DNA from: Gp6-AA40 sp035571515
GTDB lineage: Bacteria; Acidobacteriota; Vicinamibacteria; Vicinamibacterales; UBA2999
Length of the DNA: 64,000 nt
Assembly: GCA_035571515.1 (NCBI GenBank)
Contig: DATNCQ010000141.1
Location: 62,001-126,000 of the forward strand
Reading direction: 5' to 3'
Notes under the pieces: model-generated
What the model saw: the letters and a program-made list of their open reading frames with translations, nothing else
What the model was told of the DNA's origin: nothing
Databases searched by the model: none
Part shown: piece by piece, positions 17,403-25,352 of the stretch
Position numbering within the stretch: the stretch's first letter is position 1
Layout of the letters: every line of letters begins with the position of its first letter
Position numbers and translations under genes: made by a program

Positions 17403-17409
17403 ACGACAC

Positions 17410-18480
17410 ATGCCACCGCGCTACGCCTACTGGACCATCATCGCGGGCGGACTGCCGACCGCGTTTCGCGCGGCGGACCGCGACGAGCTGCTGCCCACGT
17501 TTCAGCGCATCAAGGAAAAGCATCCCGACGCGCAGATGAAATATTTCGCGCGCGGGAAGCTGTGGGAATCACAGGACGCTGCGCGCGCCGCGCAGACGCG
17601 AGGCGGCGCCTGGAACCGCGGCGGTGAGCGACACGGTCGGCCCGGCGAAGGCGGTCGCGAGAGAGATCGCCGAACGGGCACTCGCCCCGACCAGCCCGGC
17701 GGCGAGAGACCCCGGGGAACGGGCACTCGCCCCGACCACGGCGGTCGTGAGAGACCCCGGGGAACGGGCGCTCGCCCCGACCACGCCGGTCGTGAGAGAC
17801 CCCGGGGAACGGGCGCTCGCCCCGACCAGCCCGGCGGCGAGAGAGAGCGGCGAAGCCGGGACTGGCGGCCGGGCGGCGAGCATCGCGACCCGCGGCAGAA
17901 GTTCATCGACGCCAAGAAGCAGCGCAACGCCGCCATGAGGCAGGAGCGATGGCAGCGGAAGAACACGGAAGGCGGCAGGGGCCAGGGATCAGGTTTCAGG
18001 CAGGGTCAAGGGAACAACCGAGAGGGCGACAGGCCTGCAGGGAACCGGTTCGAAGGGAAGCGGTTCGAAGGGAAGAGACCCGAGGGGAAGCGGTTCGAAG
18101 GGACGAGGCCCGAAGGCAAGCGGTTCGAAGGAACGAGACCCGAAGGGAAGCGGTTCGAAGGAAAGAGACCCGAGGGGAAGCGGTTCGAAGGGACGAGGCC
18201 CGAAGGCAAGAAGCCCAATTGGAAGAAGCGCCCAGACGCCAGGTGGCGGCCCGCAGCGAAGAAGCCCTGGATGCGCGGCCAGGGCACCGAAGAGCCGGCG
18301 CAGCCGCCGCGTCCGCAGGGACCCAACCGAGAGCCGCGGCCGAGCGAGGAGCCGAAGCCGGCGCCGCCGCCGAAACCCGAGCAGCCGATCACTCCACCTC
18401 CAGGCCCGCCGGAACGCGGTCTGTCGCGACGCCCATTCCGTCCGGCCGGCAAGTACCCGAAACGTCCGCCCAAGGCCTGA
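17410..18480 (+). CDS. Repeat-rich, probably disordered Arg/Gly/Glu protein
   Basis: Protein of 356 residues. A short folded-looking head (MPPRYAYWTIIAGGLPTAF...KYFARGKLWES, residues 1-60) is followed by four 15-residue repeats of the RPRGTGxRPDxxGGE type. Next comes a conserved-looking basic stretch (DWRPGGEHRDPRQKFIDAKKQR), a heptad-derived GSGFRQGQG, five 10-residue KRFEG(K/T)RPEG repeats, and a Pro/Lys-rich tail. The composition (RGG-like, highly charged) suggests disorder and nucleic-acid binding or condensate formation; this is inference. It starts 7 bp after the NtrC-type regulator gene and ends 4 bp before the Dabb gene, so the three are probably one operon. Confidence 0.7.
   Translation: MPPRYAYWTIIAGGLPTAFRAADRDELLPTFQRIKEKHPDAQMKYFARGKLWESQDAARAAQTRGGAWNRGGERHGRPGEGGRERDRRTGTRPDQPGGERPRGTGTRPDHGGRERPRGTGARPDHAGRERPRGTGARPDQPGGERERRSRDWRPGGEHRDPRQKFIDAKKQRNAAMRQERWQRKNTEGGRGQGSGFRQGQGNNREGDRPAGNRFEGKRFEGKRPEGKRFEGTRPEGKRFEGTRPEGKRFEGKRPEGKRFEGTRPEGKKPNWKKRPDARWRPAAKKPWMRGQGTEEPAQPPRPQGPNREPRPSEEPKPAPPPKPEQPITPPPGPPERGLSRRPFRPAGKYPKRPPKA
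17665..17845 (+). repeat. Four tandem 45-bp coding repeats
   Basis: GAACGGGC recurs at 17672, 17717, 17762 and 17807, exactly 45 bp apart. Each unit encodes a 15-residue RPRGTGxRPDxxGGE-type repeat. The high nucleotide identity suggests recent expansion. Confidence 0.9.
17983..18012. repeat. Heptad-array element E, in frame
   Basis: GATCAGG, TTTCAGG, CAGGGTC in 7-bp register. It encodes GSGFRQGQG between the two repeat blocks of the disordered protein. The units match those of elements B and D. Confidence 0.6.
18061..18210 (+). repeat. Five tandem 30-bp coding repeats
   Basis: CGGTTCGAAG begins units at 18061, 18091, 18121, 18151 and 18181. Each unit encodes the decapeptide KRFEG(K/T)RPEG. 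Unequal crossing-over could readily change the copy number. Confidence 0.92.
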
Positions 18481-18484
18481 GACC

Positions 18485-18844
18485 ATGGTCACTCATCTTG
18501 TGCTGTTTCGACTTCGCCCTGACGTGTCCGTCACGGAGCGTCGCGCGCTGCTCGACACGTGGGAGACCGCGCTGCGCGACATCCCCTCCATCCGGCGCGC
18601 GACCGTCGGCCGGCGGATCCGCATCGGCCGCCCCTACGAGCAGTTGACCCACACCGACTTCCCGTACGCCGCCATCCTCGAATTCGACGATCCCGACGGC
18701 TTGCGGGCCTACCTCGACCACCCTGCGCACGAGCCGATCGCGACGAGATTCTTCGCCGCGCTCGCCGACACCCAGATTTACGACTTCGACGTGGACGAGA
18801 GCGTGGAAGGGTTGCGGGGAATGCTCGAGCCCGGGGTCTGCTGA
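18485..18844 (+). CDS. Dabb (stress-responsive alpha/beta-barrel) domain protein
   Basis: Protein of 119 residues. MVTHLVLFRLRPDVS, the middle HTDFPYAAILEFDDPDGLRAYLDHPAHE and IYDFDVDES are hallmarks of the dimeric ferredoxin-like Dabb family. Members in plants and bacteria include stress proteins and cyclases, and most bacterial ones are uncharacterised. It follows the disordered-protein gene by 4 bp. The final 67 bp overlap the convergent 7TM kinase gene. Confidence 0.85.
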   Translation: MVTHLVLFRLRPDVSVTERRALLDTWETALRDIPSIRRATVGRRIRIGRPYEQLTHTDFPYAAILEFDDPDGLRAYLDHPAHEPIATRFFAALADTQIYDFDVDESVEGLRGMLEPGVC

Positions 18845-20598
18845 GCGACGGGAAACCAGACGCAGAATCGCGCGCCCTTGCCCGGTGTGCTGTCGACGTG
18901 CAGCGCGCCGCGGTGGCCGCGGACGATGCCCTGCACCGCCGCGAGGCCGAGGCCGTGCCCGGTCTGCTTGGTGGTGAAGAACGGGTTGAAGATGCGCGAC
19001 AGCGTCTCCGCGTCCATCCCGGGACCGTTGTCGCGAACCTCCAGGAACGCGTAGGTGCCGGGCTCGGCATCGCCGCCGAACGTCATGTCCGCTAGCTTCC
19101 AGGCGGAGAGCCGCTCGACGCCCGTCGACACCACGACCGTGCCGGTGTGTTCCTCGACGGCTTCCGCGGCATTGATGATCAGGTTCATCGCCACCTGCCG
19201 GATTTGCGTCGCGTCGCCGACGATCACCGCCGGCTCGCCGTGATACTGCAGCGAGCAGTGGCGCGCCGCGGACGCTCGCAGCAGCTCCAGCATCTCGATA
19301 ATCAGCGCGTCGAGGTCGATCGTCTCCATCGAGCCGTGACGCTCGCCCGCGTAGGCGAGCATCTTCGCCACCAGGTCCGCGGCGCGCTGCGCGCCGAGGA
19401 TGATCGCGCCGATGTGGCCGCCCATGCCGCTCGACGGAGGAATCTGCAGCGCGAGCAGGTCGGCGTTGCCGACGATGCCGGCGAGCAGATTGTTGAAGTC
19501 GTGCGCCAGGCCCCCGGCCAGCACGCTCAGGCTCTCGCGCTTCTGCTGCTCCTGCACCCGCGACTCGAGCGCGTCGCGCTCCGCCTGTGCGTGCATCTGC
19601 GCCGAGACGTCGCGCACGAGCATGACCCAGGCTGCATAGCTGCCGCCCCTGGCGCGCACGGGCATGGTGCGGACGTCGTAGTGAACCGGATCCGGGTCCG
19701 ACGTGGCTACCAGCGTGGACGAGGGCGTGGACGAGAGGGTCAGCTCGGAGTTGGCGAGAAACGGGAAGACCTCCCGCGCGGTCTTGCCGATCCAGCTCAC
19801 GCCCGGCTGGCCGAGGTTGCGCGCGGCCGCGTTCATGTCGAGCACCCGGCCCGCGGGGTCCACGACGACGACGCCGTCGCTGAGGCTGTCGACGAGCATG
19901 TCGTGCGCGACGGGAATCAGGTCGAAGAGAAACGTCCGGTAGAGCGCCCACGTGAAGAGCAGTCCCGAAAACGCGAACGACAGCGGCGTGGCGTCGAAGC
20001 CGGCGAGCAGCTGCGGCTCAAACAGGTAGACCGCGTTGCACGCCCAGGGGACCACGCTGGCGGCGATGAGCGTCGAGAACTGCCCCTTGAACGCCGCGGG
20101 CGAGCGCCGCATGGCGCGCACCAGGACGTACGTGCCCGCGAGCAGCAGGACGTAGTGGTAGACCGCCACCACCCAGAACCCCTCGCCATGCTCGTAGGCG
20201 GCGAGACCGTTCGGTGCGATCCGCACCGACCTCCAGATGAGGTGGTGCGCTTCGTTGGTGAACGCCAGCAGGATCGTCGTCGTCGCGAGGGCGCCGAGCG
20301 CGATGCGGACGCGCCGGTCGGCGGACCACCGTGCGCCGACGTAGTCGGAGAGAAACGCGAACCAGAGCGGGGGGACCGTCGCAATGCCGAGGTACTGCAC
20401 CTTCGCCCACAGGATTTTCTCGTCGAGCGACGGCGTCAGTCCGTGGAACGCGCTGGTGAGACACCAGAGCGCGACCGACGCCATGAGCCACATGAACGGG
20501 TATCCGCCCGGCGCCGACGCGCGCTGGCGAATCAGGGCCGCGAGCCACAACGCGAGCGTGGCGCTGACGAACAGGATGAGGGGGACCGCGGTAATCAT
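18778..20598 (-). CDS. Sensor histidine kinase with N-terminal 7TM domain and PAS
   Basis: Protein of 606 residues. The first ~220 residues contain about seven hydrophobic helices of the histidine-kinase 7TM type. A PAS domain (about 225-335) is followed by the H-box GGLAHDFNNLLAGIVGN, the N-box NLIINAAEAV, the G1 motif DNGPGMDAETLSRIFNPFFTTK and the G2 motif GHGLGLAAVQGIV. All catalytic motifs are present. It has no receiver of its own, so a separate regulator is expected; the NtrC-type protein encoded 1.4 kb away is a candidate. It overlaps the Dabb gene by 67 bp at the 3' end. The HAD phosphatase gene lies 8 bp upstream on the same strand. Confidence 0.92.
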   Translation of the reverse strand: MITAVPLILFVSATLALWLAALIRQRASAPGGYPFMWLMASVALWCLTSAFHGLTPSLDEKILWAKVQYLGIATVPPLWFAFLSDYVGARWSADRRVRIALGALATTTILLAFTNEAHHLIWRSVRIAPNGLAAYEHGEGFWVVAVYHYVLLLAGTYVLVRAMRRSPAAFKGQFSTLIAASVVPWACNAVYLFEPQLLAGFDATPLSFAFSGLLFTWALYRTFLFDLIPVAHDMLVDSLSDGVVVVDPAGRVLDMNAAARNLGQPGVSWIGKTAREVFPFLANSELTLSSTPSSTLVATSDPDPVHYDVRTMPVRARGGSYAAWVMLVRDVSAQMHAQAERDALESRVQEQQKRESLSVLAGGLAHDFNNLLAGIVGNADLLALQIPPSSGMGGHIGAIILGAQRAADLVAKMLAYAGERHGSMETIDLDALIIEMLELLRASAARHCSLQYHGEPAVIVGDATQIRQVAMNLIINAAEAVEEHTGTVVVSTGVERLSAWKLADMTFGGDAEPGTYAFLEVRDNGPGMDAETLSRIFNPFFTTKQTGHGLGLAAVQGIVRGHRGALHVDSTPGKGARFCVWFPVAQQTPGSSIPRNPSTLSSTSKS

Positions 20599-20605
20599 CC
20601 CCGCG

Positions 20606-21319
20606 CTAGATGCCGATGACGTTTCGCAGGCGCGAGAGGAGGGTCGATTTCGGCGCTTCGGGCACCATCGCCTCGATCAGCCGCACCGCCTCGGCAATGG
20701 ACGGCACCGGTTCGATGCCGAGCCGCTTCGCGCCGGGTGGCAGCAGCTCGATGGGATCGCGCCAGAGCAGCAGGGGACGCGCCCGCGACTCGGTGGCGAC
20801 CTCGAGGCAGTTTTCGGGCCGATCGTCCACGACGACGTCGATTTGCAGCGCGGCCGCCGCGAGGCCGCGCGACCCGCGAAGCACGAACACGGACGGCAGC
20901 TCGAACCCGCGCGCCCGGAGCCAGCGCTGCGTCTGCAGCTGGGTGATGTCGCCCTGCGTGTCCGGCCGCTGCGTGAGGAATATCACCTCGAGGCGGTGCT
21001 CGTTGCGAAGCGCGGCAATCCGTGCGACCGAACCCGGCTCGATTTCCTCGAGCGTGCCCCAGAAATTCTCCGTCGCGGCGACGCGCTCCCACACCTGGCG
21101 CAGCTGGGCGCCGCCGAGGACCTGTTTCTTTTCCGGCCGCGCCTCCACTTTCGCCGGATTGTCGGCCACGTCGTCCACGCTGGCCGGTGCGTCGAGATGT
21201 TCGCTTCCCGGTGGACGCAGCGCCACGTTCGGACCGAAGAGCTGCTCGGCAACGCGGAGCAGCGCGCTCTCCATGTCGGCGATCGTGCCGTCAAGGTCGA
21301 AGGCCACTCTCAGGGACAT
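20606..21319 (-). CDS. HAD superfamily hydrolase
   Basis: Protein of 237 residues with HAD motif I at the N-terminus (VAFDLDGTIADME: nucleophile Asp and acid/base Asp), a helical cap region (SALLRVAEQLFGPN...), LTQRPDTQGD carrying the motif II Thr, and VVDDRPENCLEVA as motif IV. The motif layout suggests a phosphatase on a small substrate. It lies between the exopolysaccharide genes and the 7TM kinase gene on the same strand; whether it dephosphorylates a sugar intermediate is unknown. Confidence 0.8.
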   Translation of the reverse strand: MSLRVAFDLDGTIADMESALLRVAEQLFGPNVALRPPGSEHLDAPASVDDVADNPAKVEARPEKKQVLGGAQLRQVWERVAATENFWGTLEEIEPGSVARIAALRNEHRLEVIFLTQRPDTQGDITQLQTQRWLRARGFELPSVFVLRGSRGLAAAALQIDVVVDDRPENCLEVATESRARPLLLWRDPIELLPPGAKRLGIEPVPSIAEAVRLIEAMVPEAPKSTLLSRLRNVIGI

Positions 21320-21674
21320 TGCCTCAACACTCTAACGTTTTTCCTTTTTGTCCCGCGAGGCGTACCCCCGCGTGCACGAAATGGCAGCTTTTTGCTGGTA
21401 CGCAACTTGGAGCCTCGACCGGTGTGATGACTACCGGCGCCTGGCGGCTTGTCGCCCTTGCGTGCACCCTCGCGGCTCTCTTTCTGGTGAATTGAACATG
21501 AAGCGTTCTCGCCGCCTTCGACGGTTTCTGAAGCTCGCCATCAGGAGTCCGTTCGAAAAATGGGTCTGGCCCTCCGACCATCAGCTCTGTCCCACCTGCT
21601 GACCACACACGCGACTCCGTCCTCGTCGGCATCGATACGGTTGGCGGCCGTAGATTGTCTGATTGGAGCGGCTG
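21320..21674. other. 355-bp stretch without a convincing gene
   Basis: It separates the HAD gene from the end of the polysaccharide genes. Plus-strand frames 21427-21495 (22 codons, hydrophobic) and 21498-21602 (34 codons, Arg-rich start) are adjacent but have no ribosome sites. A TGGCAG...TTGCT sequence at 21382-21396 resembles a sigma-54 promoter, but the spacing is one base short. I see no RNA gene or strong hairpin. Confidence 0.5.
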
Positions 21675-23093
21675 CTAGATCGAGGTCACGAGAGCGCCGG
21701 CCGGCTGTGGACGGACGCGGCGCGCCGGCGCCTGGGCAGGCTGGTGAATGGCAATCGCGACGCAGGTTACGAACAACAGCGCGACCGCCGGAATCTGAAG
21801 GCTGAACTCCGTCAGCTCCTGGACCGCCATGCCGCAGATGCCCGCGACGGCGCCCATGCGAATCCACCAGGCCGTCTCGCTCTGCGGCTGACGGAGACGA
21901 GCGGAGATGGCCCGGCCCACGGCAACGACGAGCAGCACGGCCGGAACGCAGACGAGCAGGCCTCCCTCGACGGCCATCTGTAGATAGTCGTTGTGCGCCT
22001 CGCGCGGCTGGACGGACGTGTCCGTCCGTGGGTAGACGAGCATCACGGTCCCATAGGTATTCACGCCGGATCCCGTGAGCCAGAATTCTTTGAGTGCCGG
22101 CATCGTGTCTTCCCAGAGCCGGACACGCCACTCGAGCGTCGTCGTGTTGCGGTACCAACTGGCAAGAGTGTGCTCGCCGCGCCAGGCAATCACGCCGGCG
22201 ACGGTCATGACGAGGTAGCCGGCAAGGACGAGCCGCCGCAACGTCCGCTTCGAACGGCGAAGCGCGGCTGCGAGAAGAATGGCCAGCGCGACGCCGGTTG
22301 CCGCGATGCCCGACCGCGACATTGTCCAGACGAGCGCGCACGCCATGACGATGACGGCGGCCCCGACGACGATGAGCGGCGTGGCCTGTTTCGAGCCGAG
22401 CCAGAGAATGCGCTCGCGCCACGTCGGCGCTCGCAGGCCGCTGGCGTCACCGATTCTGCCGAACAGCCAGCCGACGCCGAGCGCAATCGCGAGCAGCATC
22501 CAGCCGGCGAAGTGGTTGCGATTGACGAACGGACCGAAGGCGTTGGTGGCGTAGAACCGCGGCGTCCAGAACCACAGGAGCTTCCCGTTGAAGGTGGCCT
22601 GCTGCGCGAGGCCAACGACGGCGAGGCACGCACCCACCAACACCACGCCGCCGGCAACGGCTTGAAGTGCCGGCGCCTTTCGGACAATCGCCGCCGTTGA
22701 CGCGCACCAGACGAGCAGCATGGCGAACGCCGCGAGGCCCAGCATCGTGCGATCGGCGCTGACCGACAGCGGATGCGTCGCGCGCGCGCCGATGGCGTAC
22801 CCGACGTCGGTGGCGGTCAGCACCCGTTGCGAACCTGGACTGAGGGTCGCGAGCGAGGGCACCGCGAGCGGCACGAGTTGAAGCGCGACGGCCGCGAGGA
22901 CCAACGCCGTCGCGATGGTGGTGAACGAGGGCTGGAAGGACGTGCGGTTGGCGGGAAGGCCAAGGCCGCCGAGGACGACCGCGCCAATCGCCAGCGGGAC
23001 GTAGCCCCAGGGATAAACGGCGCCGAAGGCGAACGCCGCCCAGGCAATCAGGCCGCCCGTCGCATACGTCCTCGCGCGGTCGGCGCTGCTCAC
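21675..23093 (-). CDS. O-antigen ligase/polymerase-like (Wzy/WaaL) membrane protein
   Basis: Polytopic membrane protein of 472 residues with about 10-12 helices. The large periplasmic loop contains WEDTMPALKEFWLTGSGVNTYG and, further on, REAHNDYLQMAVEGGLL, the His-containing motif conserved in O-antigen ligase/polymerase families. It likely polymerises or transfers undecaprenyl-linked repeat units at the periplasmic face. The GTG start at 23093 overlaps the previous stop as GTGA, so it is coupled to the GT4 gene upstream. A second protein of this superfamily is encoded at 30868-32364. Confidence 0.85.
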   Translation of the reverse strand: MSSADRARTYATGGLIAWAAFAFGAVYPWGYVPLAIGAVVLGGLGLPANRTSFQPSFTTIATALVLAAVALQLVPLAVPSLATLSPGSQRVLTATDVGYAIGARATHPLSVSADRTMLGLAAFAMLLVWCASTAAIVRKAPALQAVAGGVVLVGACLAVVGLAQQATFNGKLLWFWTPRFYATNAFGPFVNRNHFAGWMLLAIALGVGWLFGRIGDASGLRAPTWRERILWLGSKQATPLIVVGAAVIVMACALVWTMSRSGIAATGVALAILLAAALRRSKRTLRRLVLAGYLVMTVAGVIAWRGEHTLASWYRNTTTLEWRVRLWEDTMPALKEFWLTGSGVNTYGTVMLVYPRTDTSVQPREAHNDYLQMAVEGGLLVCVPAVLLVVAVGRAISARLRQPQSETAWWIRMGAVAGICGMAVQELTEFSLQIPAVALLFVTCVAIAIHQPAQAPARRVRPQPAGALVTSI

Positions 23094-24214
23094 GTCAATG
23101 CTGGATTGGAGAACGGCTGCGCGTGCGCGATGGCGTCGTGGTACGTCCGTTCAAGCAGGGCTGTGGTGACGTCCCAGTCGTAGCGGGAGAAGACCTGGCG
23201 CCGCGCGGCGTCGCCGAGCGCCGCCCGCTTGGCCGGCTGGGACAGGAGCGAATCGAGCACGCTTTCGAGCGCGCCGCTGTCGCCGACAGGAAACAGCTTG
23301 CCGCTGTTCCCGAGGGCCTCGCGGTTCTCGGGCAGATCGGTCGCGACAATCGCCCGTCCGGCCGCCATCGCCTCCAGGAGCCCGGTGGACAATCCCTCCA
23401 GCTCGGACGGCAGCACGAACACGTCCGCGTGCTGCACGAGCGCGCGGAACGGCGCGCCCAGCACGGCGCCGACGAAATGGACCCGCGGGCCGGCCCGGGC
23501 GCGCAGGCCGCGGGAGTAGTCGCCCTTGTAGAGATCCTCGCCGGCGATGACCAGATCGACGTCATCTCGGCGCAGCCTGGCGAATGCGTCGAGCAGGATG
23601 TGGCAGCCCTTTTCCGGTACGAGTCGCGCGGCGAACAGAACGTATCGCCGCCCGGCTAATCCAAGCCCGGCGAGCGGCTCGCGCGATTCCGGAGGCCACG
23701 CGGCGATCCCGTTGGGAACGCAGATGGGCGGCTGCCCCCCGGTGTCGCGGTAGGCGCGTTCCAGCGTTTCGCTCACGACGACGAAGCCGTTGGACCAGTG
23801 ACGCGACAGGGAATCGGATGTCCGCAGGTACGCGGCCGCGCCACGGCCCCACTTGGCCCGCCGCCAGTCGAGCCCGTGACTCTGCACCACCACCGGGATG
23901 CCGCGCGCACGCAGGATGCCGACCGCCGGCGCAAAGTTGGTCGTGTGCACGTGGACGATGTCGGTATCCGTGCGGATCGAGAGCGCCGCGGCGATCGCAT
24001 TGAGGCTGGCGTCGAGATGCTTGGTCGCAATCGACCATGTCGGCCGCAGCCGCATCCCGCGGTACTCCCGGGACGCGCCGTGCGAGAGGTGTTCCCGCGT
24101 GAACACCGTCACGTCGTGTCCACGCGCCACGAGCCGCGACCCGACTTCCTCGACCACTTTCTCGACGCCGCTCGCCGACGGGAGCTGCTTGACGCCGAGC
24201 ATGGCGATGCGCAT
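23090..24214 (-). CDS. Glycosyltransferase family 4
   Basis: GT-B fold retaining transferase of 374 residues. The N-terminal domain begins MRIAMLGVKQLPSASGVEKVVEEVG, with a Gly-rich acceptor loop. The nucleotide-sugar domain has ARLVPEKGCHILLDAF and LPSELEGLSTGLLEAMAAGRAIVA, which contains the EX7E motif. It acts on the cytoplasmic face, adding a sugar to the lipid-linked repeat unit. The stop overlaps the start of the polymerase-like gene. Donor and linkage cannot be assigned. Confidence 0.88.
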   Translation of the reverse strand: MRIAMLGVKQLPSASGVEKVVEEVGSRLVARGHDVTVFTREHLSHGASREYRGMRLRPTWSIATKHLDASLNAIAAALSIRTDTDIVHVHTTNFAPAVGILRARGIPVVVQSHGLDWRRAKWGRGAAAYLRTSDSLSRHWSNGFVVVSETLERAYRDTGGQPPICVPNGIAAWPPESREPLAGLGLAGRRYVLFAARLVPEKGCHILLDAFARLRRDDVDLVIAGEDLYKGDYSRGLRARAGPRVHFVGAVLGAPFRALVQHADVFVLPSELEGLSTGLLEAMAAGRAIVATDLPENREALGNSGKLFPVGDSGALESVLDSLLSQPAKRAALGDAARRQVFSRYDWDVTTALLERTYHDAIAHAQPFSNPALT

Positions 24215-24221
24215 GAATGGG

Positions 24222-25352
24222 CTACCGATTGAAGTACGTGCCGAACGACGCGTACGGCGCGGCCGACGCGGCGTGTGGACGGCGCTTGACGGTCACGTTG
24301 AGGAACTGCACGCGCCTCGGGACGGTGGGGTCGTACCGCACGTCCGTGTAGTCGATGTACTGGTCGAACGGGATCGACCCGCCCACGGCCACGCGCAGGC
24401 GGTTAGCGATGACCCACAGCAGCGGCTGAAGCTTCGGCAGCGCCGGCATCATCGCGCTCCGCATCGCCGTTCTCGCGGTCGTGACCATCCAGCAGTTCTG
24501 ATCGCACGCACAGACGTGCGCCCGGACTTTCTCCGTCGCGTCGCCGTTGAAGACCTCGGCCCACGACGACTGCGCCAGGTTTCCCATCCGCAGGTCCGGC
24601 CGGACGTTGCACGCGTACACGTCCGACCAGGGATCGACGAACACGAAATCGGTCCCGGCGGTGCATCGAATCAGCCGGTCGTGGCCGAGCGTCTTGGCGA
24701 TCAGACCGAGATTCAGGTAGGCGCGAAACCAGTTCTTGACCGACCACGTGCGCAGCATCTCGACGATGATGCCTTCGATGCGTTTGGCGACGCGGACGCG
24801 GTCGTATGGGATGTTGTCGCTCTTGTGGAACTGAAACGCGTTGTGCAGCGCCGAGGTCGCCAGCTCGACGCCCTCGCGGCGCGCAAACCGGTACAACTCG
24901 ACGATCTCCTCGGCGTTGTCGTCCTGGATGACGGCCGCAAAACCGAGGTCGCGTCCGCCCAGCGCTTTCAGTCGCCGCAGTCCCGCGACCTTCCGCTCGA
25001 AGCCGTCCTTCTCGCCGCGTATCGCATCGCTCGTCGCATTCGGGGCTTCGAGGCTGAACCGCACCTTGATGTCCGGGTACTTCCGGATGATCGGCTCGAG
25101 GCGCTCGGCGTGCAGGCCGTTCGAGCTGATCTCGAGCGTCCGCGCCTTGGGGTACAGGATGTCGACGATGTCGGGCAGATCGCGGCGCAGCGTCGGCTCG
25201 CCGCCAGTGATGTTCAGGTTGTCGATGCCCGACGGGATCTTCTCCAGCGTCGCGAGGGCGATTTCCTCGTGTGGCAGCGTCGGGTTCTGCCAGATGTGGC
25301 ACATCGAGCACTGCGAGTCGCAGCGGTACGTGGTGATAACGGTCAGGTCCAT
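24222..25352 (-). CDS. Radical SAM protein with SPASM-like C-terminus
   Basis: Protein of 376 residues. CDSQCSMC (Cys11, Cys15, Cys18) is the CxxxCxxC site for the radical [4Fe-4S] cluster, followed by NITGGEPTLRRDL (SAM-binding GGE motif) and ISSNGLHAERL. The C-terminus has more cysteines (RCTAGTDFVFVDPW...YACN and VCACDQNCW), as in SPASM/twitch domains with auxiliary clusters. It is embedded among glycosyltransferase genes and overlaps the 25343-26647 gene by 10 bp, so it is probably part of the polysaccharide pathway. Sugar or lipid-carrier modification is inferred from context only. Confidence 0.9.
   Translation of the reverse strand: MDLTVITTYRCDSQCSMCHIWQNPTLPHEEIALATLEKIPSGIDNLNITGGEPTLRRDLPDIVDILYPKARTLEISSNGLHAERLEPIIRKYPDIKVRFSLEAPNATSDAIRGEKDGFERKVAGLRRLKALGGRDLGFAAVIQDDNAEEIVELYRFARREGVELATSALHNAFQFHKSDNIPYDRVRVAKRIEGIIVEMLRTWSVKNWFRAYLNLGLIAKTLGHDRLIRCTAGTDFVFVDPWSDVYACNVRPDLRMGNLAQSSWAEVFNGDATEKVRAHVCACDQNCWMVTTARTAMRSAMMPALPKLQPLLWVIANRLRVAVGGSIPFDQYIDYTDVRYDPTVPRRVQFLNVTVKRRPHAASAAPYASFGTYFNR

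Noticed and set aside
17665..18210. CRISPR-like array
   Set aside because: The repeats are directly adjacent coding units without unique spacers, in frame in one gene.
21382..21411. TGGCAG-TTGCT and TGGTACG-TTGGA, possible sigma-54 promoters
   Set aside because: The first has spacing one base too short between GG and GC; the second lacks the -12 GC. No convincing gene follows.
21427..21602. Two tiny plus-strand frames (22 and 34 codons) in tandem
   Set aside because: No ribosome binding sites, no recognisable family; kept only as a note on the 355-bp gap.
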